Source of the DNA: Paenibacillus sambharensis
GTDB taxonomy: Bacteria > Bacillota > Bacilli > Paenibacillales > Paenibacillaceae
Length of the DNA stretch: 64,000 nt
Assembly (NCBI RefSeq): GCF_003233845.1
Contig: NZ_QKRB01000058.1
Location: 51,479 to 115,478 of the forward strand
Direction: 5' to 3'
How positions within the stretch are numbered: the first letter of the stretch is position 1; every line of letters starts with the position of its first letter. The translations under genes were made by a program, and so were the position numbers. Shown here piece after piece: positions 1 to 8,600 of this stretch. The notes beneath the pieces are model-generated. The model saw nothing but the letters and a program-made list of their open reading frames with translations, was not told where the DNA came from and did not search any database.

Positions 1-882
1 GGATTTTTCAACGTCCAGGTGAGCCTCACCAAACGCACCGTGTCACCGGACAGACTGACACAGGCCAATGCGCGAATCAGCTTCGTCGAGACATTCGTGA
101 CTATCATGGGACCGGCCCTGTCGGGCGTGATTTTCCTCATATCGGACTTATCCGACGGCATCCTGATGACGGCCATTCTATTCATGGTCTGCACGCTGCT
201 GCTTACGAGGCTCAGGCTGGACTCTTCTGACCGGACTGACGCTGGCAGCGCCGGATCTCAAGCCATCCTGAAGAAGAACAGCTTCCTCCAGGACATCCGG
301 GAAGGCTGGCAGGCCTTCGCCGGCAACCGGCTGCTCTTCATGATGACAATGTTCGTCATGCTGCTGAACTGCTCGGCCACGGTCGTCAACATCTCCATTG
401 TGTTCTCCGCGAAGGATGATTACGGCCTCTCCTCTTCGGCGCTGGCTTTGACGCTGTCAGCTTCCGGGCTGGGCGGCATCGTGGGCAGTATGCTGGTGAG
501 CAGGCTGAGAACGAAATACGGGCTTGGTAAAATATATGCGCTTGGCAACCTCCTCTGCGGCATCTCCTACGCACTGCCTGCGGTTGGAACAGCCTTCGGC
601 GTAATTCCGCTCGTGCTCTCACTGTTCATGTTCGGGCTTGGCAGCACCGCACAGGCCGTCATGCTCTACGCCTTCCGCCAGGAGCAGACGCCGCCCCATC
701 TGATGGGCCGTATTGCCGGGATCACAGGCACGCTGTTCCGAGTCGGCATGCCCGTTGTCATGTACATCTCCGGCTTCATCATTGCGCAGCATGGAACGGC
801 GATTATTTTCGTAACGGCCGGGGTCTGGAATGCGTGCTGCTTTCTCCTGCTGCTGCGGTCCAGACTCTGGCGGATCAGGTAG
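1..882 (+). CDS. MFS exporter, 5' end outside window
   Basis: C-terminal part of a major facilitator superfamily transporter of the MFS_3 or macrolide/enterobactin-exporter type. The reading frame is open from base 1 without a start codon, so the gene enters from the left; a GTG at 19 is internal to the conserved stretch that ends in SPDRLTQANAR, a typical loop of this family. At least seven hydrophobic membrane segments follow, including LMGRIAGITGTLFRVG, which resembles the usual loop before the last helices. The product presumably expels small molecules by proton antiport from the cytoplasmic membrane; the substrate cannot be read from sequence. It ends with TAG at 880-882. Confidence 0.85.
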   Translation, partial: GFFNVQVSLTKRTVSPDRLTQANARISFVETFVTIMGPALSGVIFLISDLSDGILMTAILFMVCTLLLTRLRLDSSDRTDAGSAGSQAILKKNSFLQDIREGWQAFAGNRLLFMMTMFVMLLNCSATVVNISIVFSAKDDYGLSSSALALTLSASGLGGIVGSMLVSRLRTKYGLGKIYALGNLLCGISYALPAVGTAFGVIPLVLSLFMFGLGSTAQAVMLYAFRQEQTPPHLMGRIAGITGTLFRVGMPVVMYISGFIIAQHGTAIIFVTAGVWNACCFLLLLRSRLWRIR

Positions 883-970
883 GCTCTCGCAGGCCGCAGC
901 CCTATAAGCAGGCGGGGTCCAGCATAAGCTAAATTGGCTGGCATATACCGGATTGCCCCCTTAACACCAC

Positions 971-1002
971 AAAAAAACCGCCTTCCCCTCAGGGCAGGCG
1001 GT
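971..1002 (-). terminator. Intrinsic terminator of the 60-residue ORF
   Basis: On the minus strand ACCGCCTGCCC and GGGAAGGCGGT form a stem with a short loop, followed by a run of seven T. It lies 31 bases after the stop of the small membrane protein gene at 1034-1216. Confidence 0.8.
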
Positions 1003-1033
1003 CTGTCACCGGATGCATGAATATCGTTTGGCA

Positions 1034-1216
1034 CTATCGGCTGCGCAGCTTTCCCTTCTGCTTGGCGCTAAGGAAGAATAACGTTCCCACCAGGAATAAC
1101 CCAAGGCAGACATACATCGCAATACCGGAATATTCGGCATTGAACAAGGTCACATTCACCAGGATAACGAACATCATTACGGTTAGTGTAGTGTATAATC
1201 CGATGATTTCCTTCAT
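1034..1216 (-). CDS. Small two-helix membrane protein, unknown function
   Basis: A 60-residue protein with two hydrophobic segments (about residues 4-24 and 31-49) and a basic tail (KQKGKLRSR). I do not recognise a family. It is judged real because a perfect GGAGG ribosome binding site lies nine bases before the ATG at 1216 and a clear intrinsic terminator follows the stop. It is a single-gene unit transcribed toward the MFS gene. A role in the membrane is the only inference possible. Confidence 0.65.
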   Translation of the reverse strand: MKEIIGLYTTLTVMMFVILVNVTLFNAEYSGIAMYVCLGLFLVGTLFFLSAKQKGKLRSR

Positions 1217-1390
1217 TACACTCTACCTCCTGTCCGGTAAAATCAGTGTTATAACCTATTTACCCGAATATCAGGTTCTGCAAAAGCCCTTCCCATATAG
1301 ATGGCTGGACGCGGCACGGAAGGTGACCACCCTCTGTAAAATATGGTACGATAAGGGCACTAATCTTGTATGGAACGGGGGCAGTCTACA

Positions 1391-2293
1391 GTGTCCAAAA
1401 TCATATCACCCGCTTCGCCGTATGGCGTTTACGGCTTTCGCTTCTCAGGCGGTGCAGGCGCATCGCTGTATGAACTGTTTGCAGTTGGACACCAGTCCAT
1501 CGCCCCGGCGGACAGCTACAGCTGGGACGGGCTCGAGCGGGAGGACGGCCCGCTGCTGCTGCTGCAGTATACCGTTTCGGGTGCCGGTGAAATCGAAGTG
1601 GAAGGACGCAGGTCTTCAGTGCCAGCGGGACATGCTTTTCTCGTGGAGATTCCCGGGCAGCACCGGTACTACTATCCGCGCGGCGGCAGTGAGCCGTGGG
1701 TGTTCTACTTTGCGCTGTTTCGTCCGTACGGGCTGCTTACCCATTGGGAGGACATTAAGCGGCGATGCGGGGATGTAGCAGCCTTTGATCCGGCCGGTTC
1801 TGTCCCCGCTCTGCTGGAGCATCTGTATAGAGAAGCTCGGCAGCACCGGATATCCGATGCCTACCGTGCCTCAGCGCATGTCTACCAGCTGGTAATGGAG
1901 CTGCTTCATGCCAGCTCGGAAGACCATACTGCAGGTGAATCCGCCTCGGGGAAAATAACACAGGCCGCCGAATGGATACGGCTGCATTATGATCAGATCA
2001 AGTCCATAGATGAGGTTGCTGAGCAGGCAGGCCTGTCGAAGTACCATTTTATCCGCAGCTTCACCCGGACGGTCGGCTGCACGCCGAACCACTATCTCAC
2101 CCGGGTCCGGCTGGAACGTGCTATCACGCTGCTGCGCGAAACCGAGCTCCGCGTCGAAGACGTAGCACAGGCAGTCGGTTACACGAGCGGCAGCTACTTC
2201 ATCAAGGTATTTCACAAGTGGGTCGGCTACCCGCCAGGAGAATACCGCAGCGGCCGCCGCCACCAGTCGTTCAGCCACCTGTTCTTCCAGTAA
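1391..2293 (+). CDS. AraC family transcriptional regulator
   Basis: About 300 residues. The N-terminal half is a cupin-like sensor domain (VEGRRSSVPAGHAFLVEIPG is typical of the metal-free cupin of AraC sugar sensors). The C-terminal ~100 residues carry two helix-turn-helix motifs (IDEVAEQAGLSKYHFIRSF and VEDVAQAVGYTSGSYFIKVF). The GTG at 1391 is preferred over the upstream ATG at 1370 because the GGGGG at 1376-1380 then sits at a normal ribosome-binding distance. No target gene is obvious nearby; the small membrane protein diverges upstream. The stop codon and last ten codons lie in the first unit of a 41-bp tandem repeat, so the 3' end of the gene appears to have been amplified. Confidence 0.85.
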   Translation: MSKIISPASPYGVYGFRFSGGAGASLYELFAVGHQSIAPADSYSWDGLEREDGPLLLLQYTVSGAGEIEVEGRRSSVPAGHAFLVEIPGQHRYYYPRGGSEPWVFYFALFRPYGLLTHWEDIKRRCGDVAAFDPAGSVPALLEHLYREARQHRISDAYRASAHVYQLVMELLHASSEDHTAGESASGKITQAAEWIRLHYDQIKSIDEVAEQAGLSKYHFIRSFTRTVGCTPNHYLTRVRLERAITLLRETELRVEDVAQAVGYTSGSYFIKVFHKWVGYPPGEYRSGRRHQSFSHLFFQ

Positions 2294-2424
2294 GCCGCTG
2301 CCACCTGTCGTTCAGCCGCCTGTTCTTCCAGTAAGCCGCTGCCACCTGTCGTTCAGCCGCCTGTTCTTCCAGTAAGCCGCCGCCACCTGTCGTTCAGCCA
2401 CCTGTTCTTCCAGTAAGCCGCTGC
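2261..2424. repeat. Four tandem 41-bp repeats over the AraC stop codon
   Basis: Units start at 2261, 2302, 2343 and 2384, all exactly 41 bp and nearly identical. Unit one encodes the last codons and stop of the AraC regulator; units two to four are non-coding copies. Because 41 is not a multiple of three, the copies cannot extend the protein. Confidence 0.9.
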
Positions 2425-2580
2425 CATTAATCCTCTCTTTCCCCTCAGTCGAATGTGCTTATACTGTGTTTATTACGCACCGTCTCCATTGCTAATGCGA
2501 TGTTCAGGGAGTCATGCCTGCAAAGAACCCGTAATCTTCCCGGTTGGTAAGGCGTGCCTTTGCAAAACGCCTAGGATATT

Positions 2581-2653
2581 CCCCAAAACAACGAGCAAGT
2601 CTATGCCTGCATTATTTATGGCGGGCAGGACTTCGCTTTAAAAGGGCCTAGGC
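2581..2653 (+). mobile_element. Solo end of an IS3-type element (relic)
   Basis: About 73 bases match, at roughly 80 percent by eye, the reverse complement of the transposase-distal end of the IS element at the right edge of the window (62602 to about 62668). Shared blocks include TATGCCTGCATTATTT, GGGCAGGACT and GGCCTAG. No transposase sequence remains beside it. Confidence 0.75.
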
Positions 2654-2685
2654 CCCATCTTACCCCACTGGCAAGGCGTGCTTTG

Positions 2686-2875
2686 CAAAATACCTGCGAT
2701 AATGCATCCTTTTGCCATGGCTCATGCGAGCACCAAAAAATACCTGCGATAATGCATCTTTTTTCATGTCAGCTGTCCGCTAAAACATCTCTCGGCTCTA
2801 ATACCTGCATATTTGCAGGAATTTCTCCAATAATGAGCGATTTAGCCTAAAATACCTGCACTTATGCAGGTTTGG
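2686..2875. repeat. Four-palindrome dispersed repeat module, copy 1
   Basis: Four copies of a 16-bp near-palindrome of the form CCTGCR-N4-YGCAGG start at 2693, 2743, 2804 and 2855 (intervals 50, 61 and 51). The first two share a degenerate 3' arm (GCATC). Most are preceded by AATA. The sequences between them are diverged relatives of those in copy 2 at 62420-62601, which has intervals 51, 61 and 50 in the same orientation. Confidence 0.8.
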
Positions 2876-2898
2876 TGCAGCCATCGCTAACATTCGGG

Positions 2899-3173
2899 GA
2901 AGACAGGCGGGCAGCGTGTGATTCTTGCGGTGGACGTAAAGGCAGGCTTGTAGTGTCTGATGCTTGCGATGAGTGGAAAGACAGGCGGGTAGTGTCTGGT
3001 TCTTGCGGTGAGTGGAAAGACAAGCTTGCAGTGTCCAGTTCTTCCGGGTGAGCGGAAAGACAGGTTTGCAGTGTGTGATTCTTCCGGGTGGGCGTAAAGG
3101 CAGACTTGTAGTGTCTGATGCTTGCGGTGAGTGGGAAGACTGACTTGTTGTGTGTGGCTGTTACGGTGAGTTT
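2899..3173. repeat. Seven tandem 39-40-bp repeats
   Basis: Units start at 2899, 2938, 2977, 3016, 3056, 3096 and 3135. Each begins with an AAAGACAGG-like string followed by GTAGTGTCTG-like and CTTGCGGTGAG-like strings. The units are degenerate, so the array is old. No ORF spans it. Confidence 0.85.
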
Positions 3174-3194
3174 AATGCAGCTCTACTAGCAAGA

Positions 3195-3390
3195 ACGTTA
3201 CCTGAAAATGCTGCTGAAGACCCTGCTCTAGCATCGCGTTACCCGTACATGCTGTCCACCACTCTGCGTTACCACTAACGTTAACCGTACATGCTGCCCA
3301 CCACTCTGTGTTAGCATTAACACCAACCGAACATGCTGACGACCCTGCACTAGCATTAACACTAACCGGACACGCTCCACCACCCTGATT
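3195..3390. repeat. Five degenerate ~42-bp tandem repeats
   Basis: The anchor ATGCTG (ACGCTC in the last unit) recurs at 3208, 3249, 3291, 3333 and 3372 (intervals 41, 42, 42 and 39), each with a CCACCACTCTG- or GACCCTGC-like string after it and TTAACCGTAC-like string before it. The unit is unrelated to the neighbouring 39-bp array. Confidence 0.75.
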
Positions 3391-3555
3391 AATCTCCTTC
3401 GTAGAGATTCAGCATCCTTGCCTTCATGGCTGATTCCCCCGCTAATTCCCCCACCAGCACAACAAATTCATTCGAGTAACCTCGCCTGTGAAAAAAATCA
3501 CAAAAACCTCTTGCATATTTCTTCCCGCGGATGTATGATACTAAGTACAAAGACC

Positions 3556-3574
3556 TTGTGAATACAATCACATA
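3556..3574. promoter_or_regulatory. Rex-like operator, weakest of three
   Basis: TTGTGAATACAATCACAT matches the Gram-positive Rex consensus TTGTGAA-N4-TTCACAA in the first seven and five of the last seven positions. It lies about 300 bp upstream of the NADH oxidase start. Confidence 0.45.
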
Positions 3575-3681
3575 GTTGAATGGCTTGATTTAAGAGAGCA
3601 CGCAGAGAATACAGAAGATCTCCCGTATCGACGTGGAACTAAGCTGGCTGTAACAAGCAAACCATTTTTATCTAACCAGAT

Positions 3682-3700
3682 TTGTGAAATCATTCACTAA
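3682..3700. promoter_or_regulatory. Rex-like operator
   Basis: TTGTGAAATCATTCACTA differs from TTGTGAA-N4-TTCACAA at only one conserved position. It is 166 bp upstream of the NADH oxidase ATG. Confidence 0.65.
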
Positions 3701-3827
3701 GTTGCCTGCTTAGATCCACTCAACTTAACTGCCCTCTTGGCTCCTGTTAATAACAATTACCGCTATATCGCAGTCCGCTGATAACTCTGCACCGGTTTAA
3801 ATAGCCGGTCACTCTCAACACCCAACT

Positions 3828-3845
3828 TTGTGAAACTTTTCACCA
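3828..3845. promoter_or_regulatory. Rex-like operator beside the nox ribosome binding site
   Basis: TTGTGAAACTTTTCACCA differs from TTGTGAA-N4-TTCACAA at one position. It ends six bases before the ribosome binding site GAGGAGG (3851-3857), so bound repressor would block or roadblock transcription into the oxidase gene. Confidence 0.65.
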
Positions 3846-3865
3846 CATTCGAGGAGGATTTTACT

Positions 3866-5248
3866 ATGAACACTAACATGACCAACACTACATTTACCAA
3901 TAACTCCGATACCGAACCGTTGAAAATAGCCGTAATCGGCTGTACGCATGCCGGTACGGCTGCCGTAACCCAGATGGCGAAGCTCTATCCCGACGCCCGC
4001 ATTACCGTTTATGAGCGTAACGATAACGTCTCCTTCCTCTCATGCGGCATCGCGCTCCATGTCGGCGGGGTCGTCAAGGATGCGGATAAGCTGTTTTATT
4101 CGAGTCCCAAGCAGCTTGCCGAGCTGGGTGTCATGACGAAGATGCGCCACAACGTGCTCAGCATCGATACAGAGACCAAGACGCTTGAAGCGCAGAACCT
4201 GGAGACAGGCGAAGCCTTCACTGACAGCTATGACAAGCTTGTTGTAACAACCGGCTCATGGCCGGTTATCCCGAAGATGGAAGGCATTGATCTTCATAAT
4301 GTCCTCCTCTGCAAAAACTATGCACACGCACAGACGATAATCGAGCGCGCCAAGACAGCCCGCAGCATTACTGTTGTTGGCGCAGGCTATATCGGCATCG
4401 AGCTGGTCGAGGCCTTCGAGCAGCTGGGCAAGCAGGTGACACTCGTCGATAATACGGACCGCGTCCTGTTCAAATATCTGGACCGTGAATTTACGGACCG
4501 TGTAGAAGGCGAGCTGGAAGCGCGCGGCATCAAGCTGGCACTCGGCCAGAGCGTGGAGTCCTTCCAGGGAGGGAACGGTTCCGTTGAACGTGTCATCACC
4601 ACCAAGGGCGAAATCGAGAGTGATCTGGTCGTTCTCTGCATCGGCTTCCGGCCGAATACAGAGCTGCTCAAGGGGCAGGTCGATATGCTGCCAAGCGGTG
4701 CCATAATCGTTGACGAGTACATGCGCACGAGCAAGCCGGATGTCTTCGCTGCAGGCGACAGCTGCGCTGTCTACTACAACCCAACCCAGTCGCATGCCTA
4801 CATTCCGCTCGCCACGAACGCTGTCCGGATGGGTACACTCGTTGCACGCAACCTGATGAATCCGACACTGAAATATATGGGCACTCAAGGGACGTCGGGC
4901 ATCAAGATTTATGATCTGAACATTGCCTCGACAGGCATGACCGAACAGGCTGCCGAGCAGGCCGGCATGAAGGTCAAGACCGTAACTGTTCTTGAGAATG
5001 ACAAGCCGGAGTTCATGCCGCATTTTGATGAGGTGATGCTGAAGCTGGTCTATGAGGAAGACGGCGGCCGGATCGTCGGCGCACAAGTGCTGTCGGAGGC
5101 CGACCTCACGCAGTCGGTCAACACCTTGTCGGTCTGCATCCAGAACGGCATGACCGTCGATCAGCTCGGCTTCGTCGACTTCTTCTTTCAGCCGCACTAC
5201 AACAAGCCGTGGAACCTGCTGAATCAAGCGGGCCTGCAGGCGATCTGA
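3866..5248 (+). CDS. nox: FAD-dependent NADH oxidase, probably water-forming
   Basis: A 460-residue cytoplasmic flavoprotein of the pyridine nucleotide-disulfide oxidoreductase family. It shows an N-terminal FAD motif (VIGCTHAGT, residues 23-31), a single redox cysteine in SFLSCGIAL (Cys60), a central NAD motif (VVGAGYIGIELVE) and the second FAD motif (VFAAGDSCAV). The LSCG context is that of water-forming NADH oxidases rather than the SxNC of CoA-disulfide reductases, though the latter stays possible. The product would reoxidise NADH with O2. The ATG at 3866 is chosen because GAGGAGG lies eight bases before it; the frame is open further upstream to 3830 but runs through a Rex-like box. Three Rex-like sites upstream predict induction at high NADH/NAD ratio. 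A terminator follows. Confidence 0.85.
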   Translation: MNTNMTNTTFTNNSDTEPLKIAVIGCTHAGTAAVTQMAKLYPDARITVYERNDNVSFLSCGIALHVGGVVKDADKLFYSSPKQLAELGVMTKMRHNVLSIDTETKTLEAQNLETGEAFTDSYDKLVVTTGSWPVIPKMEGIDLHNVLLCKNYAHAQTIIERAKTARSITVVGAGYIGIELVEAFEQLGKQVTLVDNTDRVLFKYLDREFTDRVEGELEARGIKLALGQSVESFQGGNGSVERVITTKGEIESDLVVLCIGFRPNTELLKGQVDMLPSGAIIVDEYMRTSKPDVFAAGDSCAVYYNPTQSHAYIPLATNAVRMGTLVARNLMNPTLKYMGTQGTSGIKIYDLNIASTGMTEQAAEQAGMKVKTVTVLENDKPEFMPHFDEVMLKLVYEEDGGRIVGAQVLSEADLTQSVNTLSVCIQNGMTVDQLGFVDFFFQPHYNKPWNLLNQAGLQAI

Positions 5249-5304
5249 ACAGAACCCTATACCTGATTTTGAAGGTTAGCCATCTGATACACGAGCCTTG
5301 CTTT

Positions 5305-5338
5305 CCTTTCGGGCAGCCGCGCTGTCCGAAGGTTTTTT
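5305..5338 (+). terminator. Intrinsic terminator after nox
   Basis: CCTTTCGGGCAGC (5305-5317) pairs with GCTGTCCGAAGG (5321-5332), followed by six T. It is 56 bp after the oxidase stop. Confidence 0.85.
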
Positions 5339-5397
5339 ACTCTAATCTGCCTATAACACACGCTCGGCAAACCACATACACCAAGGAGTGGAAAAGG

Positions 5398-5670
5398 ATG
5401 GACCTACCTTATATTGAAGCTGCGGTCATCATCATATTGGGTTTCCTCACAGGAATCGTGCTCAGTGCGAGCGGAATTAAGATCTATACCAGCGGAGTTC
5501 ATATCCTCCTGGGATGCATGTTATGGATTCAAGTTTCCATCTTAGATAAGCGTTCCCCCAGCAGGAACCATCACCCTATAGACCGCAACCGCACAAAAAG
5601 CCAGCCGCCGGCTGAAATGCCGGCGGCTGGCGCATGTAATACTCAAGAGGTATTATTGACAACGCATTAA
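5398..5670 (+). CDS. Possible small membrane protein, unknown
   Basis: A 90-residue ORF starting at ATG 5398 with AAGGAG ten bases upstream. Residues 6-47 form two hydrophobic helices (IEAAVIIILGFLTGIVLSA and a second one around VHILLGCMLWIQV); the rest is polar. The last third overlaps the minus-strand terminator at 5595-5631 and the stop overlaps the end of the SLH gene, which is unusual, so the real protein may be shorter or the ORF may be decaying. No family recognised. Confidence 0.4.
   Translation: MDLPYIEAAVIIILGFLTGIVLSASGIKIYTSGVHILLGCMLWIQVSILDKRSPSRNHHPIDRNRTKSQPPAEMPAAGACNTQEVLLTTH
5595..5631 (-). terminator. Intrinsic terminator of the SLH protein gene
   Basis: A perfect 13-bp stem, GCCAGCCGCCGGC and GCCGGCGGCTGGC around a six-base loop, followed on the minus strand by five T. 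It lies 36 bases beyond the SLH gene stop. Confidence 0.9.
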
Positions 5671-8600
5671 ATCAAATCAGCCTTCTGCAGAAGGTTTCTT
5701 ACCATGGTAGCAACCTCTGCTCTTGTAATATTATCCTTTGGAGCAAGCTTATTGTTGCCCTTGCCCTTTACGAGACCATTATCTACGCAGAGCGCTGCCG
5801 CTTCTTGCGCCCAAGCCCGTATAGCACTGCCATCCTCGAATACGCTTAATGACTGGCCTGCATTTTCACCGTCCGCTGTCAGACTGGCAATACGAGCTGC
5901 TCTTGCCACCATGGTCATCGCTTCTTCGCGGGTGATTGGCTGATCTGGAGCAAATACGCCTTTGCCATAGCCGTTAATCAGCTCATACTTGGTTGCCGTA
6001 TTGACATAGGCGGCAAACCAATCAGAGGCCTGTACATCCGTAAAGCCTGTCTTGCCCGACGCCGGCTTCAAGCCCAATCCGCGTACAAGTATCGCCGCAA
6101 ATTCGGCACGTGAGATATCACGCTTTGGCTCAAATACCCCTTCGCTCACGCCAGAGATTACCATACGGGAGCCCATGTCATTCACAGCCTCTTTGGCCCA
6201 ATGCCCCGCCACATCGGCAAATTCAATTGGATTCCATACTACGGAGTACAAGCTGTTCGTCAAACTGTTGATTTCCGCGTAGTATATGCCGTCCTCAACA
6301 ATGACTCTAGTAGGTACGTGACGCACCACGCCGTCCGGGTCCACGACTACACCTGTCGTAATCTTCGAAGGATCAACCCCCGCAGGTATCGGGATACGCC
6401 GCTCAATATACTGCTTGAAGCTGTTCAGACTTACACTTGTACCATTGTAGCTGGCTGTTATTTCAAAGGAAACGCCAGGTACCACAATAACAGCCTTCTG
6501 CTTGCCGATCGCACTATTAATTGCTGCTTGCTCTGCTGCGTTCGGCTCGGCAATGCGAATGGTCATTTTAACATCTTCATTGTTAATACCGCTGCCAAAC
6601 TGCTGAATAACTTGGTCAATTAACATATCTTTCGCCGGTAAAATATAGATTGCCTGGTCTGTTCTGATTTCAAGCACAGACGACTTCGCTTCCATAGCCT
6701 TCACAAGGGCCGCATTCAACTCGATATTAGAGACCTGCGAGCTTTGGCCGCTGACCGGCAGCATGACGGTTGTTCCGGTTTGACCGGAATTCAGTTCATC
6801 CTGCAGCTTCTTCGAATCAATTGTAACAACAAGCTCCTTCCGGCCATCCTTCTGTCCTGAAGCAATGGAGCCTGGGATCTCCTTGCTCTGTCCGCCAATA
6901 ACAACCGGCAGTGTCGAAGATGGAGCTGCTGCTGGCGTGTTAGTGCCGCTGCCTGTTCCCGTGCCTGGTCCTGTCACTGGAGGTACCGGCGTCCCGCCTG
7001 TTTCTGTTTCCGGCTCTGTTACCGGAGGTACCGGCGTCCCGCCTGTTCCTGTTTCCGGCTCTGTTACCGGAGGCACCGGCGTCCCGCCCGTTCCTGTTTC
7101 CGGCTCTGTTACCGGAGGCACCGGCGTCCCGCCCGTTCCTGTGTTTGGCTCTGTTACCGGAGGCACCGGCGTCTCGCCCGTTCCTGTGCTTGGCTCGGGC
7201 ACTGGCGTCGCCGGTGTCTCGCCTGTTCCTGTGCTTGGCTCTGTCACTGGCGGTGCTGGCGTTTCTCCGGTTCCTGTTCCCGGCCCTGTCTCCGGTTCCG
7301 GGACCTCGACCGGATCAGGCAACACAGCGTTAAATGGCCTGCGTATTATATTTGAATCCTTACCACCCTCCAAAAGGTAGAGATACCCTCCGTATACAGC
7401 CAGACTCTTCGGATAGTGGAACCTGTATGAATCGTCCATACTCGTCCAGTTAATCCCCTGCTGGAACGGACTCATCTGGCCTTTCCAAACGTACTGCCCG
7501 TATGGTGTTTCGCTGTCCAGAACATAGACATAACCTTCAGCATCTATAACAATAGATGCTCCTTGCCGCGGAGCTGGCTGATCCTGCCCGTATGCAAACG
7601 GCTGGTTCACCCACGTGTTTGTTCCATCTCCTACATGTAGACTGATACCTTCGTAGCCCGAGATAACAGAGTATATAAATCCCCCATGGACGGTATACGA
7701 CATAACATGACCATCAGCAGCAGGAGATACATCTGCCCAGCTAGTTCCATCCCAGCGTGCGATAATATTGTTATAGAACCACTCATATTGATCATTCCGG
7801 TAGATGTAGGTGATATTCTGATATACTTTATCTCCATCAACCACAAGCTCTCCAAAACTGCGGTCAATTTCGCTCCCCCAGCTTGAATCAGGAGTAGATA
7901 CCTCAGGAATGTCTTCACTGATGATAGTCCAGCTCTGGTCCGGCTGAAGAGCTATAAGTTCATAGTGCGAGGTGCTGTCACCGAACAGATAATAATATCT
8001 GGAGGCATAGAGCGTACCATCACCCGATACTGCAATGCCTACAATTTCTGAATATTCTTCTTCCGGATTAGCAGGGATCAGGGGAAGCTCTGTCCACAGG
8101 TCAGCGCCATCTGTTTTCTTATTGATCGTCATCCCGAAAGCGGTATATAGTGTGCCGGTTGAAGCATCAATGGCAAACTTGTCGGTTCTGAGCGGATTTG
8201 TTTCCGACGACTGCGCATATGTTTGCCATAGCGACTGCTTCTTGACAGTGACCACAATTTGCTGTGAAGCAGTCTGTCCGTTCAACGAAGCCGTTAACGT
8301 CAGTGTCACGTTCACATCCGTTTCATATGACGCTGGACGATTGACAACAGCCTTACCGGAGGCTGGATCAATAACCAGAGCGGGATGATTGCTTTCCCAC
8401 GCAAGTGTTGTTCCGAAGTCTCCTGCTGACGGCAGTATAATGTCCTGGGTTACCCAGTGCTGGGAATCCATATGAGCATAAGCCAGATTCAGATCGTTGG
8501 CTGACTCCGTTACAGCTTCTTGATCCGTCATCGGGTAATTCGTACGGAACAGTACCGCATCACCGGCACCTTTATTTAATCCTGTCATTGCACCGTCGCT

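Larger units (their letters stand above)
2425..3865. other. Gene-free repeat-rich stretch
   Basis: About 1.4 kb without a convincing gene. From left to right it holds an unremarkable segment (2425-2580), an IS-end relic, the four-palindrome module, two tandem arrays and the NADH oxidase promoter region with three Rex-like boxes. Short ORFs at 2453-2641 and 3389-3571 have no ribosome binding site or recognisable protein and are not annotated. Confidence 0.7.

Noticed and set aside
2686..2875. CRISPR-like array of short palindromic repeats
   Set aside because: Only four degenerate repeats, unequal spacing (50/61/51), spacers related between the two loci, and no cas genes.
2453..3571. Short ORFs at 2453-2641 (+) and 3389-3571 (-)
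   Set aside because: No ribosome binding site, no recognisable protein, and they overlap an IS relic and a Rex-like box respectively.
4256..5227. Long antisense ORFs opposite real genes, for example 4256-5227 (-), 11121-12593 (+), 22289-23623 (+), 23767-24900 (+) and 45862-46998 (+)
   Set aside because: Each lies opposite a gene with clear family motifs. They have Cys/His/Arg-rich shadow composition and no ribosome binding site.
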